From positions 1 through 5,694 of the forward strand of contig JAUIBM010000225.1 in the NCBI GenBank assembly GCA_030428345.1: DNA of 5,694 bases, given 5' to 3'. Under the pieces are notes generated by a model, which did not search any database, was not told the DNA's origin, and was given only the letters and a program-made list of their open reading frames with translations. The stretch's first letter is position 1. Every line of letters starts with the position of its first letter. Source of the stretch: Alphaproteobacteria bacterium. Its GTDB lineage: Bacteria; Pseudomonadota; Alphaproteobacteria; Rhizobiales; Rhizobiaceae. Shown piece after piece: positions 1-5,694 of this stretch. Both the position numbers and the translations under genes were made by a program.

Positions 1-2010
1 GACCGGCGCAGCGGAGAGGTCAATATCGGCATCGACGAGCGCGTTTCGAAGATCGATGAGATCCTCAACGAGCGCGCCGCGTCCATGCGCCAGACCATCG
101 AGCAGCAGATGGTGGCCCTGGTCGGCCAGTTCGACGAGCGTGCGGCGACCCTCAAGAGCCTGATGGAAGACCGCTCGCACATGATGGTCTCCGAGATCGA
201 CGGCCGAAACTCCGACATGGTCGCCTCGCTCGAGGAGAAGATCTACCAGCTGTCCCAGGAACTGGAGAGCCGGCGCAACGTGCTCATCAGCGATCTGGCC
301 GAGCATTTGCGGGCGACGGGAGCCGCGATCGACGAGAAGACGGGACGCCTTGGCGAGATCCTGTCGGAACGCGCCGCGGCGATCGACACCCTGCTCGACA
401 GCGGCCTCGGCCAGTCGCAGCGCAATCTCGACGAGAGCACCGCCGAATTCAACCGGGTGCTGTCGGAGCGCGTCAGCGAACTGAACGAGATCATGGAGAC
501 CCAGGCGCGGCCCGTCGTCGAGGCCATTCACAGCCGCGGCGAAGCGGTCGCCCAGAAGCTCGGCGCGCTGCACAAGTCGCTCACGACCGACCTTGTGGAA
601 CTGCTCCAGGACCTCAACGGCACGTCTTCCTCGTTGCAGGAAATGCTGGAGAACACCGGCTCGAACATGGCCGATCTGCAGCAGGCCCTCACCACGCAGA
701 CCAGCGAGTTCGTGCAGGCAGTCGACCGTGCGAACCGCGACGTGGAGACCTCCACCCACTCCGCGCAGGACGCACAGGCCAAGCTCAGCGACGCCACTGG
801 CGGCCTGATGGACAGCATCGGCAGCATTGCCGAGCGCTTCGAGGAACAGGGCAGCATGCTGCAGCAGGCAACCCGCCTGATCGATGCGGCCCAGATCAAC
901 CTCGCCGCGACGCTCGAGGACAAGCAGGAAGCGCTGCATGCCCTCGCCAACGGCCTCGCCGAGCGCACTGCGGAAATCGAGAAGACCATGAGCGCCTTTG
1001 GCGAGATGTCGTCCAGGGCAATGGCCGAACTGAGCTCGAAGTCGCGCGATGTCGGCGAGAACATTTCCGCGGAAGTGGGTTCGGCGATCGAGCAGGCGAC
1101 GTCCCGCTTCGCCCAGTCGGTCGAGGAAATGCGCCAGGCGGCAGCCCAGGTCCAGCGCGATCTGGAGGAAACCCGCGCCCAGATGCGTCGCGGCGTCATG
1201 GAGCTTCCCGACGAGACGCGCGAGAGCGCGGATGCGATGCGTCGCGTCGTCTCCGACCAGATCGCCGCGCTCAAGGATCTGTCGGAAATCGTCGTGCGCT
1301 CGGGCAAGGTGCTCGACACCGCGCCGGCCTCCATCGCCCAGCAGCCGCGTGCGGTTGCCGTTGGCGGCGGCGGTGGAGCGCCCTTCCCCCGTCCGGTTCC
1401 GCGCGCGAGCGCCGAGCCGGCGGCCCGGCCCATGCCGTCCTCCCTGCCGGCGGACGCACGGCCGGTAACCAGCATCGGCCCGCGTGACGGCTCTCCCTCG
1501 GCGCGTGCGCCGCATGGCGGGCGTGACGCGCTCGGTTCGGGACCCGCGCCCCGCGCGCCGTCGCGCGAACAGGCGGCCAATGATGGCGGCTGGGTCGGAG
1601 ATCTGATGCGTCGCGCCACGCAGGACGGTGACAAGGCGCGTGGCGGCAAGACCCCGCAGAATGTCGTGGACAGCCTGAACTCGCTGTCGATGGACATTGC
1701 CCGGGCGATCGACCACAACGCCTTTGTCGACCTTTGGGACCGCTACCAGAAGGGCGAGCGCAACGTCTTCACACGCAAGCTCTACACGATGCAGGGCGAG
1801 CAGACCTTCGACGAGATCCGGTCGAAATACGCCCGCGAGCCGGAATTCCGCAAGGCGGTCGACCGCTATGTGTCGGATTTCGAGAAGCTGCTACAGGACG
1901 TCTCGCGCAATGACCGCGACAAGGTCATGACGCAGACCTACCTCACCTCCGACACCGGCAAGGTCTACACCATGCTGGCCCATGCAGCGGGGCGCTTCCC
2001 CAGCCGGTAA
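1..2010 (+). CDS. GPR/RgsE-like giant coiled-coil polar growth protein (C-terminal part, 5' end outside window)
   Basis: The frame is open from base 1, so this is the last 669 residues of a longer protein; the ATG at 85 is only an internal methionine. Residues 1 to about 437 (window numbering) are almost continuous helix, Glu/Ala/Gln/Ser-rich, without membrane segments or cysteines. Residues 2-199 keep a strict 11-residue repeat. A low-complexity Pro/Ala/Gly/Arg linker follows (about 440-525, with five glycines encoded near 1363-1377). The last 115 or so residues look globular and conserved (VVDSLNSLSMDIARAIDH, DLWDRYQKGERNVFTRKLY, TYLTSDTGKVYTMLAHAAGR). From memory this architecture and tail match the apolipoprotein-like Growth Pole Ring protein of Agrobacterium and RgsE of Sinorhizobium, which organise unipolar growth at the inner membrane. 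A function in polar growth is inferred from that resemblance; some genomes label such proteins 'kinesin-like'. An intrinsic terminator starts 29 bp after the stop, so this is the last gene of its transcript. Confidence 0.75.
   Translation, partial: DRRSGEVNIGIDERVSKIDEILNERAASMRQTIEQQMVALVGQFDERAATLKSLMEDRSHMMVSEIDGRNSDMVASLEEKIYQLSQELESRRNVLISDLAEHLRATGAAIDEKTGRLGEILSERAAAIDTLLDSGLGQSQRNLDESTAEFNRVLSERVSELNEIMETQARPVVEAIHSRGEAVAQKLGALHKSLTTDLVELLQDLNGTSSSLQEMLENTGSNMADLQQALTTQTSEFVQAVDRANRDVETSTHSAQDAQAKLSDATGGLMDSIGSIAERFEEQGSMLQQATRLIDAAQINLAATLEDKQEALHALANGLAERTAEIEKTMSAFGEMSSRAMAELSSKSRDVGENISAEVGSAIEQATSRFAQSVEEMRQAAAQVQRDLEETRAQMRRGVMELPDETRESADAMRRVVSDQIAALKDLSEIVVRSGKVLDTAPASIAQQPRAVAVGGGGGAPFPRPVPRASAEPAARPMPSSLPADARPVTSIGPRDGSPSARAPHGGRDALGSGPAPRAPSREQAANDGGWVGDLMRRATQDGDKARGGKTPQNVVDSLNSLSMDIARAIDHNAFVDLWDRYQKGERNVFTRKLYTMQGEQTFDEIRSKYAREPEFRKAVDRYVSDFEKLLQDVSRNDRDKVMTQTYLTSDTGKVYTMLAHAAGRFPSR
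4..597 (+). repeat. 18 tandem hendecad (11-residue, 33-bp) units within the coiled-coil gene
   Basis: Cutting the translated frame every 11 residues from residue 2 gives 18 consecutive units with no insertion or deletion. Examples are ERVSKIDEILN (13-23), ERAATLKSLME (46-56), ERAAAIDTLLD (123-133) and ERVSELNEIME (156-166). Position 10 is Ile, Leu, Met or Phe in all 18 units. Position 6 is hydrophobic in 16 (exceptions T106 and S139). Position 2 is Arg or Lys in 12, usually after Glu, Asp or Ser, and position 11 is most often Asp or Glu. The register is lost after about residue 210. Hendecads are known in apolipoproteins and in right-handed or nearly straight coiled coils. The units are diverged, not identical DNA repeats. 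Confidence 0.8.
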
Positions 2011-2038
2011 GACCGGCTCGAAAGGCCTGACAGACAAG

Positions 2039-2066
2039 ACCCGGCTGCTCGCAGCCGGGTTTTTTT
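2039..2066 (+). terminator. Intrinsic terminator of the coiled-coil gene
   Basis: A perfect 8-bp stem CCCGGCTG/CAGCCGGG (2040-2047 with 2052-2059) closes a CTCG tetraloop. It is followed directly by seven T (2060-2066), and A2039 can add a pair with T2060. It begins 29 bases after the TAA stop of the upstream gene. On the opposite strand the stem is not followed by a T-run, so it acts only on plus-strand transcripts. Confidence 0.93.
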
Positions 2067-2255
2067 GTTGCCGGTGGCGTGGCGGCGCGAGCCACGCTGG
2101 CCGCATTGCGCGATCCGGGGACCCACCCCTCAGCGGGGCGCATCGGGCCGGGAGCGACAATTCACCAACCGCCCCGGACAGGAGCGCCCTGCCCGCCGCG
2201 CGCGTTGACGCGCGCGGGCAGAAGCAAGCGGGGCAAGCAGGGCGACGGGCAATAG
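2067..2255. other. Convergent intergenic spacer between two terminators, no gene seen
   Basis: No reading frame here has a credible start, ribosome-binding site or recognisable product. The open frames crossing it run through both terminators or into tig. Besides the stem-loop at 2189-2221 it holds a 7-bp inverted repeat GCGTGGC/GCCACGC (2077-2083 with 2091-2097, 7-nt loop) and a short CCCC/GGGG pair (2126-2129 with 2135-2138). I see no promoter-like pair of hexamers and no tRNA-like fold. Confidence 0.6.
2189..2221. repeat. Very GC-rich inverted repeat in the convergent spacer
   Basis: CTGCCCG (2189-2195) pairs with CGGGCAG (2215-2221). After a single bulged C at 2196, CGCGCG (2197-2202) pairs with CGCGCG (2209-2214), leaving a six-base loop. 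This 13-bp stem with one bulge has no adjacent T-run on either strand, so it is not a standard intrinsic terminator. It could be a transcript-end barrier or a DNA structural element; its role is unknown. Confidence 0.6.
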
Positions 2256-2285
2256 AAAAACCCGGCCATCTTCATGGCCGGGTTT
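2256..2285 (-). terminator. Intrinsic terminator of tig
   Basis: Read on the minus strand, a perfect 9-bp stem CCCGGCCAT/ATGGCCGGG (2274-2282 with 2261-2269) with a four-base loop is followed by five T (complement of 2256-2260). AAA upstream (complement of 2283-2285) can extend the stem by pairing with part of the T-run. It lies about 85 bases beyond the tig stop. On the plus strand only three T follow, so any backup role there would be weak. Confidence 0.9.
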
Positions 2286-2304
2286 CGGGATGTCAAACCG
2301 GTGA

Positions 2305-2358
2305 GCCGCGCTTGCGGCGAGGTCAGGCGGCTTTCACACCCGGCCGGAAAGGGCCGGG
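2305..2358 (-). repeat. Two extra stem-loops in the tig 3' untranslated region
   Basis: Between the tig stop and its terminator lie a 7-bp stem CCCGGCC/GGCCGGG (2339-2345 with 2352-2358, six-base loop), starting eight bases after the stop, and a 5-bp stem GCCGC/GCGGC (2305-2309 with 2314-2318, four-base loop). Neither has a T-run. The first has the same seven-base arms as the terminator stem (2261-2267 and 2276-2282), so the arms could in principle exchange partners. Confidence 0.6.
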
Positions 2359-2366
2359 CGCGAGGA

Positions 2367-3716
2367 TCACGCCTCGTCCTGGTCGTCGTCCTCTTCCAGT
2401 TCCTCCGGGGTCACCGAACGATCGGTAACCTTGGCCTTGGAAACGATGTAGTCGACAACCTTGTCCTCGTAGAGCGGCGCACGAAGGCCCGCTACCGCAT
2501 CGGGATGCTCGCGGAAATAGTTGAAGACCTGCTGCTCTTGTCCGGGGAACCGGCGCACCTGATCGTATACGGCGCGCTGAAGCTCTTCCTCGGTAACCTG
2601 GACATCGGCCTTCTCGCCGATATCGGCCAGGACGAGCCCAAGGCGAACACGGCGCTCGGCCAGGGTGCGGTATTCCTCCCTCGCCTTCTCCTCGGTCGTG
2701 TCCTCGTCCTCGAAGGTCTTGCCGGCGCGCTCCAGTTCGACGGTCACCTGGCTCCAGATGTTCTCGAATTCCTGCTCGACCATCTTGGCCGGCAGTTCGA
2801 ACGAGGTCATCGCGTCCAGCTTGTCCAGCACCTGGCGCTTGACCTTGGCGCGGGTAAACGAGCCGTAGCGGCTTTCGATCTGGCCGCGAACCGCCTCGCG
2901 CAGCTTGTCGGCGCTCTCGACGCCGAGCTGGCGGGCCAGTTCGTCGTCGATGGTGAGTTCGCCCGGCGCCTCGACCAGCTTGACCGTGACGTCGAAGACG
3001 GCTTCCTTGCCGGCCAGGTGCTCGGCTTGGTAATCCTCGGGAAAGGTGACGGTGACCTTGCGATTGTCGCCGGCCACGGCGCCCTCGAGTTGCTCCTCGA
3101 AGCCGGGAATGAACCGGCCGGAACCCAGCGTCAGCTGCGAGTCGGTGTCCGTGCCACCCTCGAAGGCCACGCCATCCAGCGAACCGGCATAGTCGATGGT
3201 CAGGCGGTCGCCCTTCTCGGCCGCACCTTCGCGCGGGCTGAAGCTGCGTGCGCTTTCCGCGACCTGCAGAACCTGCGCGTCCACAATTTCCGGCGTTGCC
3301 TCGGCCACCGGACGATCGATTTCGATCGACTCAATGTCCGGCGCGGGGAATTCGGGCAGCACTTCATAGGCCACCGTGAATTCGAAATCGGCGTCGCCGG
3401 TCAGGATGGCGTCCGCTTCCTTCTCGTCTTCGGTCATGGCGATATCGGGCTTCTGCGCTGCGCGCTCGCCACGTTCGACCAGAACCTCGCCGGTGCGAGA
3501 ATTGATCAGATCGTTCACGATCTCGGCCATGGCCTGGCGGCCATAGACGCGCTTGAGATGCGCGATCGGCACCTTGCCCTTGCGGAATCCCTTGAGATTC
3601 ACCTGATTCTTGAGCTCAGACAGCCGATCGTCCAGGCGGGACATCATGTCCGTCCTGGGTACGGTGATCTTCAACTCGCGCTTTAGGCCGTCACGACCCG
3701 TCTCAACTACCTGCAT
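2367..3716 (-). CDS. tig: Trigger factor, ribosome-associated chaperone and peptidyl-prolyl isomerase
   Basis: Trigger factor binds beside the ribosomal exit tunnel and shields nascent chains in the cytoplasm. This 449-residue protein is of normal family length (E. coli 432). The N-terminal ribosome-binding domain carries the signature GFRKGKVP at residues 43-50, with the FRK contact at 44-46. The FKBP-type isomerase domain spans about 168-250 (GDRLTIDYAGSLDG, then LGSGRFIPGFEEQLEG and FPEDY). The rest is the helical C-terminal chaperone domain, ending in a disordered acidic tail (EELEEDDDQDEA). The ATG at 3714-3716 is preceded by AGGG with a six-base gap and starts the usual MQVxET N-terminus, so the start is firm. 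It is complete with no broken motif. It lies downstream of tRNA-Leu on the same strand with no terminator between, and converges on the coiled-coil gene. I see no convincing promoter of its own in the 92-bp gap. Confidence 0.98.
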   Translation of the reverse strand: MQVVETGRDGLKRELKITVPRTDMMSRLDDRLSELKNQVNLKGFRKGKVPIAHLKRVYGRQAMAEIVNDLINSRTGEVLVERGERAAQKPDIAMTEDEKEADAILTGDADFEFTVAYEVLPEFPAPDIESIEIDRPVAEATPEIVDAQVLQVAESARSFSPREGAAEKGDRLTIDYAGSLDGVAFEGGTDTDSQLTLGSGRFIPGFEEQLEGAVAGDNRKVTVTFPEDYQAEHLAGKEAVFDVTVKLVEAPGELTIDDELARQLGVESADKLREAVRGQIESRYGSFTRAKVKRQVLDKLDAMTSFELPAKMVEQEFENIWSQVTVELERAGKTFEDEDTTEEKAREEYRTLAERRVRLGLVLADIGEKADVQVTEEELQRAVYDQVRRFPGQEQQVFNYFREHPDAVAGLRAPLYEDKVVDYIVSKAKVTDRSVTPEELEEDDDQDEA

Positions 3717-3717
3717 C

Positions 3718-3757
3718 TTGCACCCTGCGTTGTCTCGTCAAACCGTTGCACCCTGCG
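3718..3757 (-). promoter_or_regulatory. tig ribosome-binding site within a 12-bp direct repeat
   Basis: The minus strand carries CGCAGGGTGCAA twice, at 3718-3729 and 3746-3757, 28 bp apart start to start. The copy nearer the gene supplies the Shine-Dalgarno-like AGGG (complement of 3723-3726), six bases before the ATG. The distal copy has the same AGGG but no start codon at the right distance. The repeat may be a small duplication or a binding site; only the ribosome-binding role of the proximal copy is well supported. Confidence 0.65.
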
Positions 3758-3808
3758 GCGGGCAGCCATCATCGAAAGGGCCTGCGACGGGTAGGCTGAA
3801 GGCCGCGA

Positions 3809-3893
<85 letters not shown>

Positions 3894-3895
3894 GT

Positions 3896-3925
3896 CGCGC
3901 CTCCAAACGAAGGTTCGGAAGCGCA
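3896..3925 (-). other. 13-bp leader stem-loop immediately 5' of tRNA-Leu
   Basis: On the minus strand, 3925-3913 (TGCGCTTCCGAAC) pairs over 13 positions with 3908-3896 (GTTTGGAGGCGCG) around a CTTC tetraloop (3912-3909). Ten pairs are Watson-Crick. The other three (3916/3905, 3920/3901, 3925/3896) are G-U in minus-strand RNA but would be A-C mismatches on the plus strand, so the fold fits only the tRNA precursor. Two bases separate it from the mature tRNA 5' end, and it fills nearly all of the predicted leader. It may affect RNase P cleavage or precursor stability; that is inference. Confidence 0.65.
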
Positions 3926-3936
3926 CTTCGCGGCGC

Positions 3937-3964
3937 TCTATAGCACCGCGTTACCGGCCGTCAA
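3937..3964 (-). promoter_or_regulatory. Housekeeping-sigma promoter of tRNA-Leu (possibly also tig)
   Basis: The minus strand reads TTGACG (-35, complement of 3959-3964), a 16-bp spacer, then TATAGA (-10, complement of 3937-3942). This is five of six matches to TTGACA and five of six to TATAAT. The bases after the -10 (GCGCCGCG) are pure G/C, the discriminator type associated with stringent control of stable-RNA promoters. Transcription would start near 3930, giving a leader of about 35 nt before the tRNA. Confidence 0.85.
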
Positions 3965-4124
3965 AGGGCCGCGTGACAAAAAACAGCCGGACCGGCGCTT
4001 TCCTCGAATTATCCCCTGCCGGCAGTCGCAATCGGCCTTGCCGCTCAAAATTGATCATAACGTAATGCACATTTGCCGAACGAACCGCTAGATTGCGCAA
4101 ACTCGAGGAATTGGAGACCGGAAC
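3965..4124. other. Divergent intergenic region upstream of the cyclase gene
   Basis: This stretch lies between the tRNA-Leu promoter and the cyclase start. It is locally A/T-richer near 4045-4075 than the flanking genes, as expected for a promoter, but I find no -35/-10 pair good enough to call. Two perfect palindromes stand out as possible protein-binding sites: CTGCCGGCAG (4016-4025) and TTGCGCAA (4093-4100). No CRP-type TGTGA-N6-TCACA site is visible. Confidence 0.4.
4113..4116 (+). promoter_or_regulatory. Ribosome-binding site of the cyclase gene
   Basis: GGAG lies eight bases before the ATG at 4125. An in-frame TAG at 4089-4091, with no ATG, GTG or TTG between, rules out a longer protein and supports this start. 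Confidence 0.75.
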
Positions 4125-5694
4125 ATGCCCAGCGCGAGGCAGGACAAGGGGGCGGCGGCAGCCGCCGAACGCAAGGCCGCTCGCCGTGTCTTCAGCCTGC
4201 GCTTCATTCTCGCCGCGACCTTCGGCACGCTGGTCGCCATCTCGGTTGGAGCGGTACTCACCATTTCGGTGCTTGCCAATTTCGCCAACACCTATTCCCT
4301 GCTCAATGAGCGCGCGGTGCAGTTGCTCAACGGCATGGAAGGGGCGATCCGCAAGGAGACGTCGCAGGCCGCGTCCGCCGTCACGGCGATTGCGGAACTT
4401 TATGGCGGCGGGGCCTTCCAGATCGGCGACGCGCCGTCCATAGACCGCATCGCCAGGACGATCCTGCTTTCCAACAATGTCGTCGAGGGCGTCTTCGTGT
4501 TCGACCTGCAGGGAAAGCCCGTCGCGCTGCTGCGCGGGCCGGACGGCGTCATCGCATCGCCCAGTTCGGCCCTCCTCACGGAAAGCGCGATCTCGGCCAT
4601 GAATATCGGACCCGTTCGGGTTTCGGGAAAGCCGGTCTGGGGCCAGCCGGTCGAAATCGGCAATGTGCTCTATCACGTCGTTTCCCAATCGCTGGTGCGC
4701 GATGGCGCCATCGAGGGAGTCGTCGTTGCAGCCATCGGCCGAAACACCATGAATCGCGTGGTGTCTGAGATCGGAAAGTCAAACGCCACGGTGGCATTCG
4801 TCCTGAACGGGGCCAATGAGGTGATCGCCAATTCCCGCGTCACCCAACCGTTCAATCTGAGCCAGGCGATTCCGATCGACCGGTTTCCCGACCCGGCGCT
4901 CGCCGAGTTTCCGCGGGCGACGCGCTCGGACGAGTTCCGCACCGCGGAGGCGGAAGGAATCGACGTCTACAACTCCAGCGGCAGATCGGGCTATGTCTTC
5001 ATCACCAAGCAATTGCCCGGCTACGCGCAGCAGCCCTACACGCTGGGTGCGTATTTCCGCAAAGCCGATATCGGCGCGGAGATCTTCCGCACGGTTGCCT
5101 CGATGATTGCCGGCATCGCATTCCTGGTCCTGGCGGTCGCGGCCGCGATCTGGCTGGGCCGCTCGATCTCGCGGCCGATGCTCGCAATCTCCGACACGGC
5201 GGAGTCGTTGTCCAAGTTCGAACTGGAGGCGATCGACCCCCTGCCCCGCTCGCGCATCCTTGAGATCGACCGTCAGGCAAATGCCTTGAACCGCATGACC
5301 CTGGCGATGCTCGAATTCTCGCGCTACGTCCCGCGTCCCCTCGTCGCCCGCCTGATCCGCACCGGCGCCGCCGAAGAGGAAACGGTGGAACGCGAGGTCA
5401 CGATCCTGTTTACCGACATCGTCGGCTTCACCAGCCTGTCGGAGCGCCTCAACGCATCCCAGACGGCGGAATTCCTCAACGATCATTTCAACGAGGTCTG
5501 CAGCCACATCGAAAATCTGGGCGGCACAGTCGACAAGTTCATGGGCGACAGTGTCATGGCTTTCTGGGGCGCGCCGGAGCGCGATCCCGATCATGCCCGC
5601 CACGGCGTGCAGGCGGCCCGGGAAATTGCCGAGGCGATCGCCCGAGGCAATGTCGCGCGCCGTCTTTCGGGCCAAAGCGCCATCCGCCTGCGCA
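4125..5694 (+). CDS. Membrane-bound class III adenylate/guanylate cyclase with periplasmic sensor and HAMP domain (3' end outside window)
   Basis: The frame stays open from ATG 4125 to the window end (523 codons), so the C-terminus is missing. Residues 1-22 are basic and cytoplasmic. TM1 is about 27-50, a periplasmic region of about 275 residues follows, and TM2 is about 327-345. The periplasmic part has Cache-like stretches (VVEGVFVFDLQGKPVALL, TVAFVLNGANEVIANSRV), so a small-molecule sensor is likely but the ligand is unknown. A HAMP-type linker (about 344-395, with RSISRP and LEIDRQANALNRM) leads into YVPRPLVARLIR (401-412), typical just before these catalytic domains. The cyclase domain begins near 422. 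It has the first metal-binding Asp431 in FTDIVGFTSLSERL, and DKFMGDSVMAFWGAP with the second Asp475 and Lys471 at the usual purine-contact position. The remaining specificity and transition-state residues lie beyond the window. It would convert ATP (more likely) or GTP to the cyclic nucleotide. It is divergent from tRNA-Leu/tig. Confidence 0.92.
   Translation, partial: MPSARQDKGAAAAAERKAARRVFSLRFILAATFGTLVAISVGAVLTISVLANFANTYSLLNERAVQLLNGMEGAIRKETSQAASAVTAIAELYGGGAFQIGDAPSIDRIARTILLSNNVVEGVFVFDLQGKPVALLRGPDGVIASPSSALLTESAISAMNIGPVRVSGKPVWGQPVEIGNVLYHVVSQSLVRDGAIEGVVVAAIGRNTMNRVVSEIGKSNATVAFVLNGANEVIANSRVTQPFNLSQAIPIDRFPDPALAEFPRATRSDEFRTAEAEGIDVYNSSGRSGYVFITKQLPGYAQQPYTLGAYFRKADIGAEIFRTVASMIAGIAFLVLAVAAAIWLGRSISRPMLAISDTAESLSKFELEAIDPLPRSRILEIDRQANALNRMTLAMLEFSRYVPRPLVARLIRTGAAEEETVEREVTILFTDIVGFTSLSERLNASQTAEFLNDHFNEVCSHIENLGGTVDKFMGDSVMAFWGAPERDPDHARHGVQAAREIAEAIARGNVARRLSGQSAIRLR

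Noticed and set aside
528..1718. 396-codon open frame on the minus strand
   Set aside because: It is antisense to the coiled-coil gene, with Ser/Arg/Ala-rich composition typical of a shadow frame.
1982..2428. 148-codon plus-strand frame across the convergent spacer
   Set aside because: It begins inside the end of the coiled-coil gene, crosses both intrinsic terminators and ends antisense within tig. It has no ribosome-binding site of its own.
2274..3686. 470-codon open frame on the plus strand
   Set aside because: It lies antisense to tig and exists because high-GC codon bias removes stops from the opposite strand. Its translation resembles no protein I know, while tig is unmistakable.
3736..3741. 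TTGACG on the minus strand as a -35 box for tig
   Set aside because: The matching -10 would fall on the tig ribosome-binding site and start codon, and no TATAAT-like hexamer is there.
4038..4066. TTGCCG followed by CGTAAT as a cyclase promoter
   Set aside because: The -35 half is plausible, but the -10 half matches poorly at any spacer from 16 to 18, so I do not call it.
3951..4688. 245-codon minus-strand frame
   Set aside because: It starts inside the cyclase gene and runs through the divergent spacer into the tRNA promoter, and its product is not recognisable.
4779..5675. 298-codon minus-strand frame
   Set aside because: It is fully antisense to the cyclase, including its conserved catalytic motifs; it is a composition artefact.

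Overview
The window reads as chromosomal core sequence of an alphaproteobacterium, most likely Hyphomicrobiales (Rhizobiales). The reasons are the high G+C content, the GPR/RgsE-type giant coiled-coil protein (a family of polar-growing rhizobia and relatives), an alphaproteobacterial-looking trigger factor, and a membrane-bound class III nucleotidyl cyclase. I cannot resolve the genus. No mobile element, CRISPR array, phage gene or integration scar is visible.

Layout: (1) 1-2010, plus strand: the C-terminal 669 residues of a long coiled-coil protein whose start lies outside the window, followed by a strong intrinsic terminator. (2) 2011-2366: a convergent intergenic region of 356 bp with no credible gene. 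It holds two intrinsic terminators, one per strand, and several further GC-rich hairpins. (3) 2367-3716, minus strand: tig, trigger factor, complete. (4) 3809-3893, minus strand: tRNA-Leu(UAG) with encoded CCA, about 90 bp upstream of tig in the same direction. A near-consensus stable-RNA promoter precedes it, and its short leader is almost entirely one 13-bp stem-loop. (5) 3894-4124: a divergent intergenic region. (6) 4125-5694, plus strand: the first 523 residues of a membrane-anchored adenylate/guanylate cyclase (TM, periplasmic sensor, TM, HAMP, catalytic domain), cut by the window end. This gene has no stop codon in the window.

The genes belong to different processes: polar growth or cell-envelope organisation, co-translational protein folding, translation, and cyclic-nucleotide signalling. 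The one plausible functional link is tRNA-Leu and tig. No terminator and no convincing promoter lies between them, so trigger factor may be made at least partly from the tRNA promoter, which would couple it to growth rate.

The most notable structures are: an unbroken 18-unit, 11-residue repeat register in the coiled-coil protein; the 13-bp leader hairpin of the tRNA, whose imperfect pairs are all G-U on the transcribed strand only; and a 12-bp direct repeat overlapping the tig ribosome-binding site. I see no clearly undescribed multi-gene system here.
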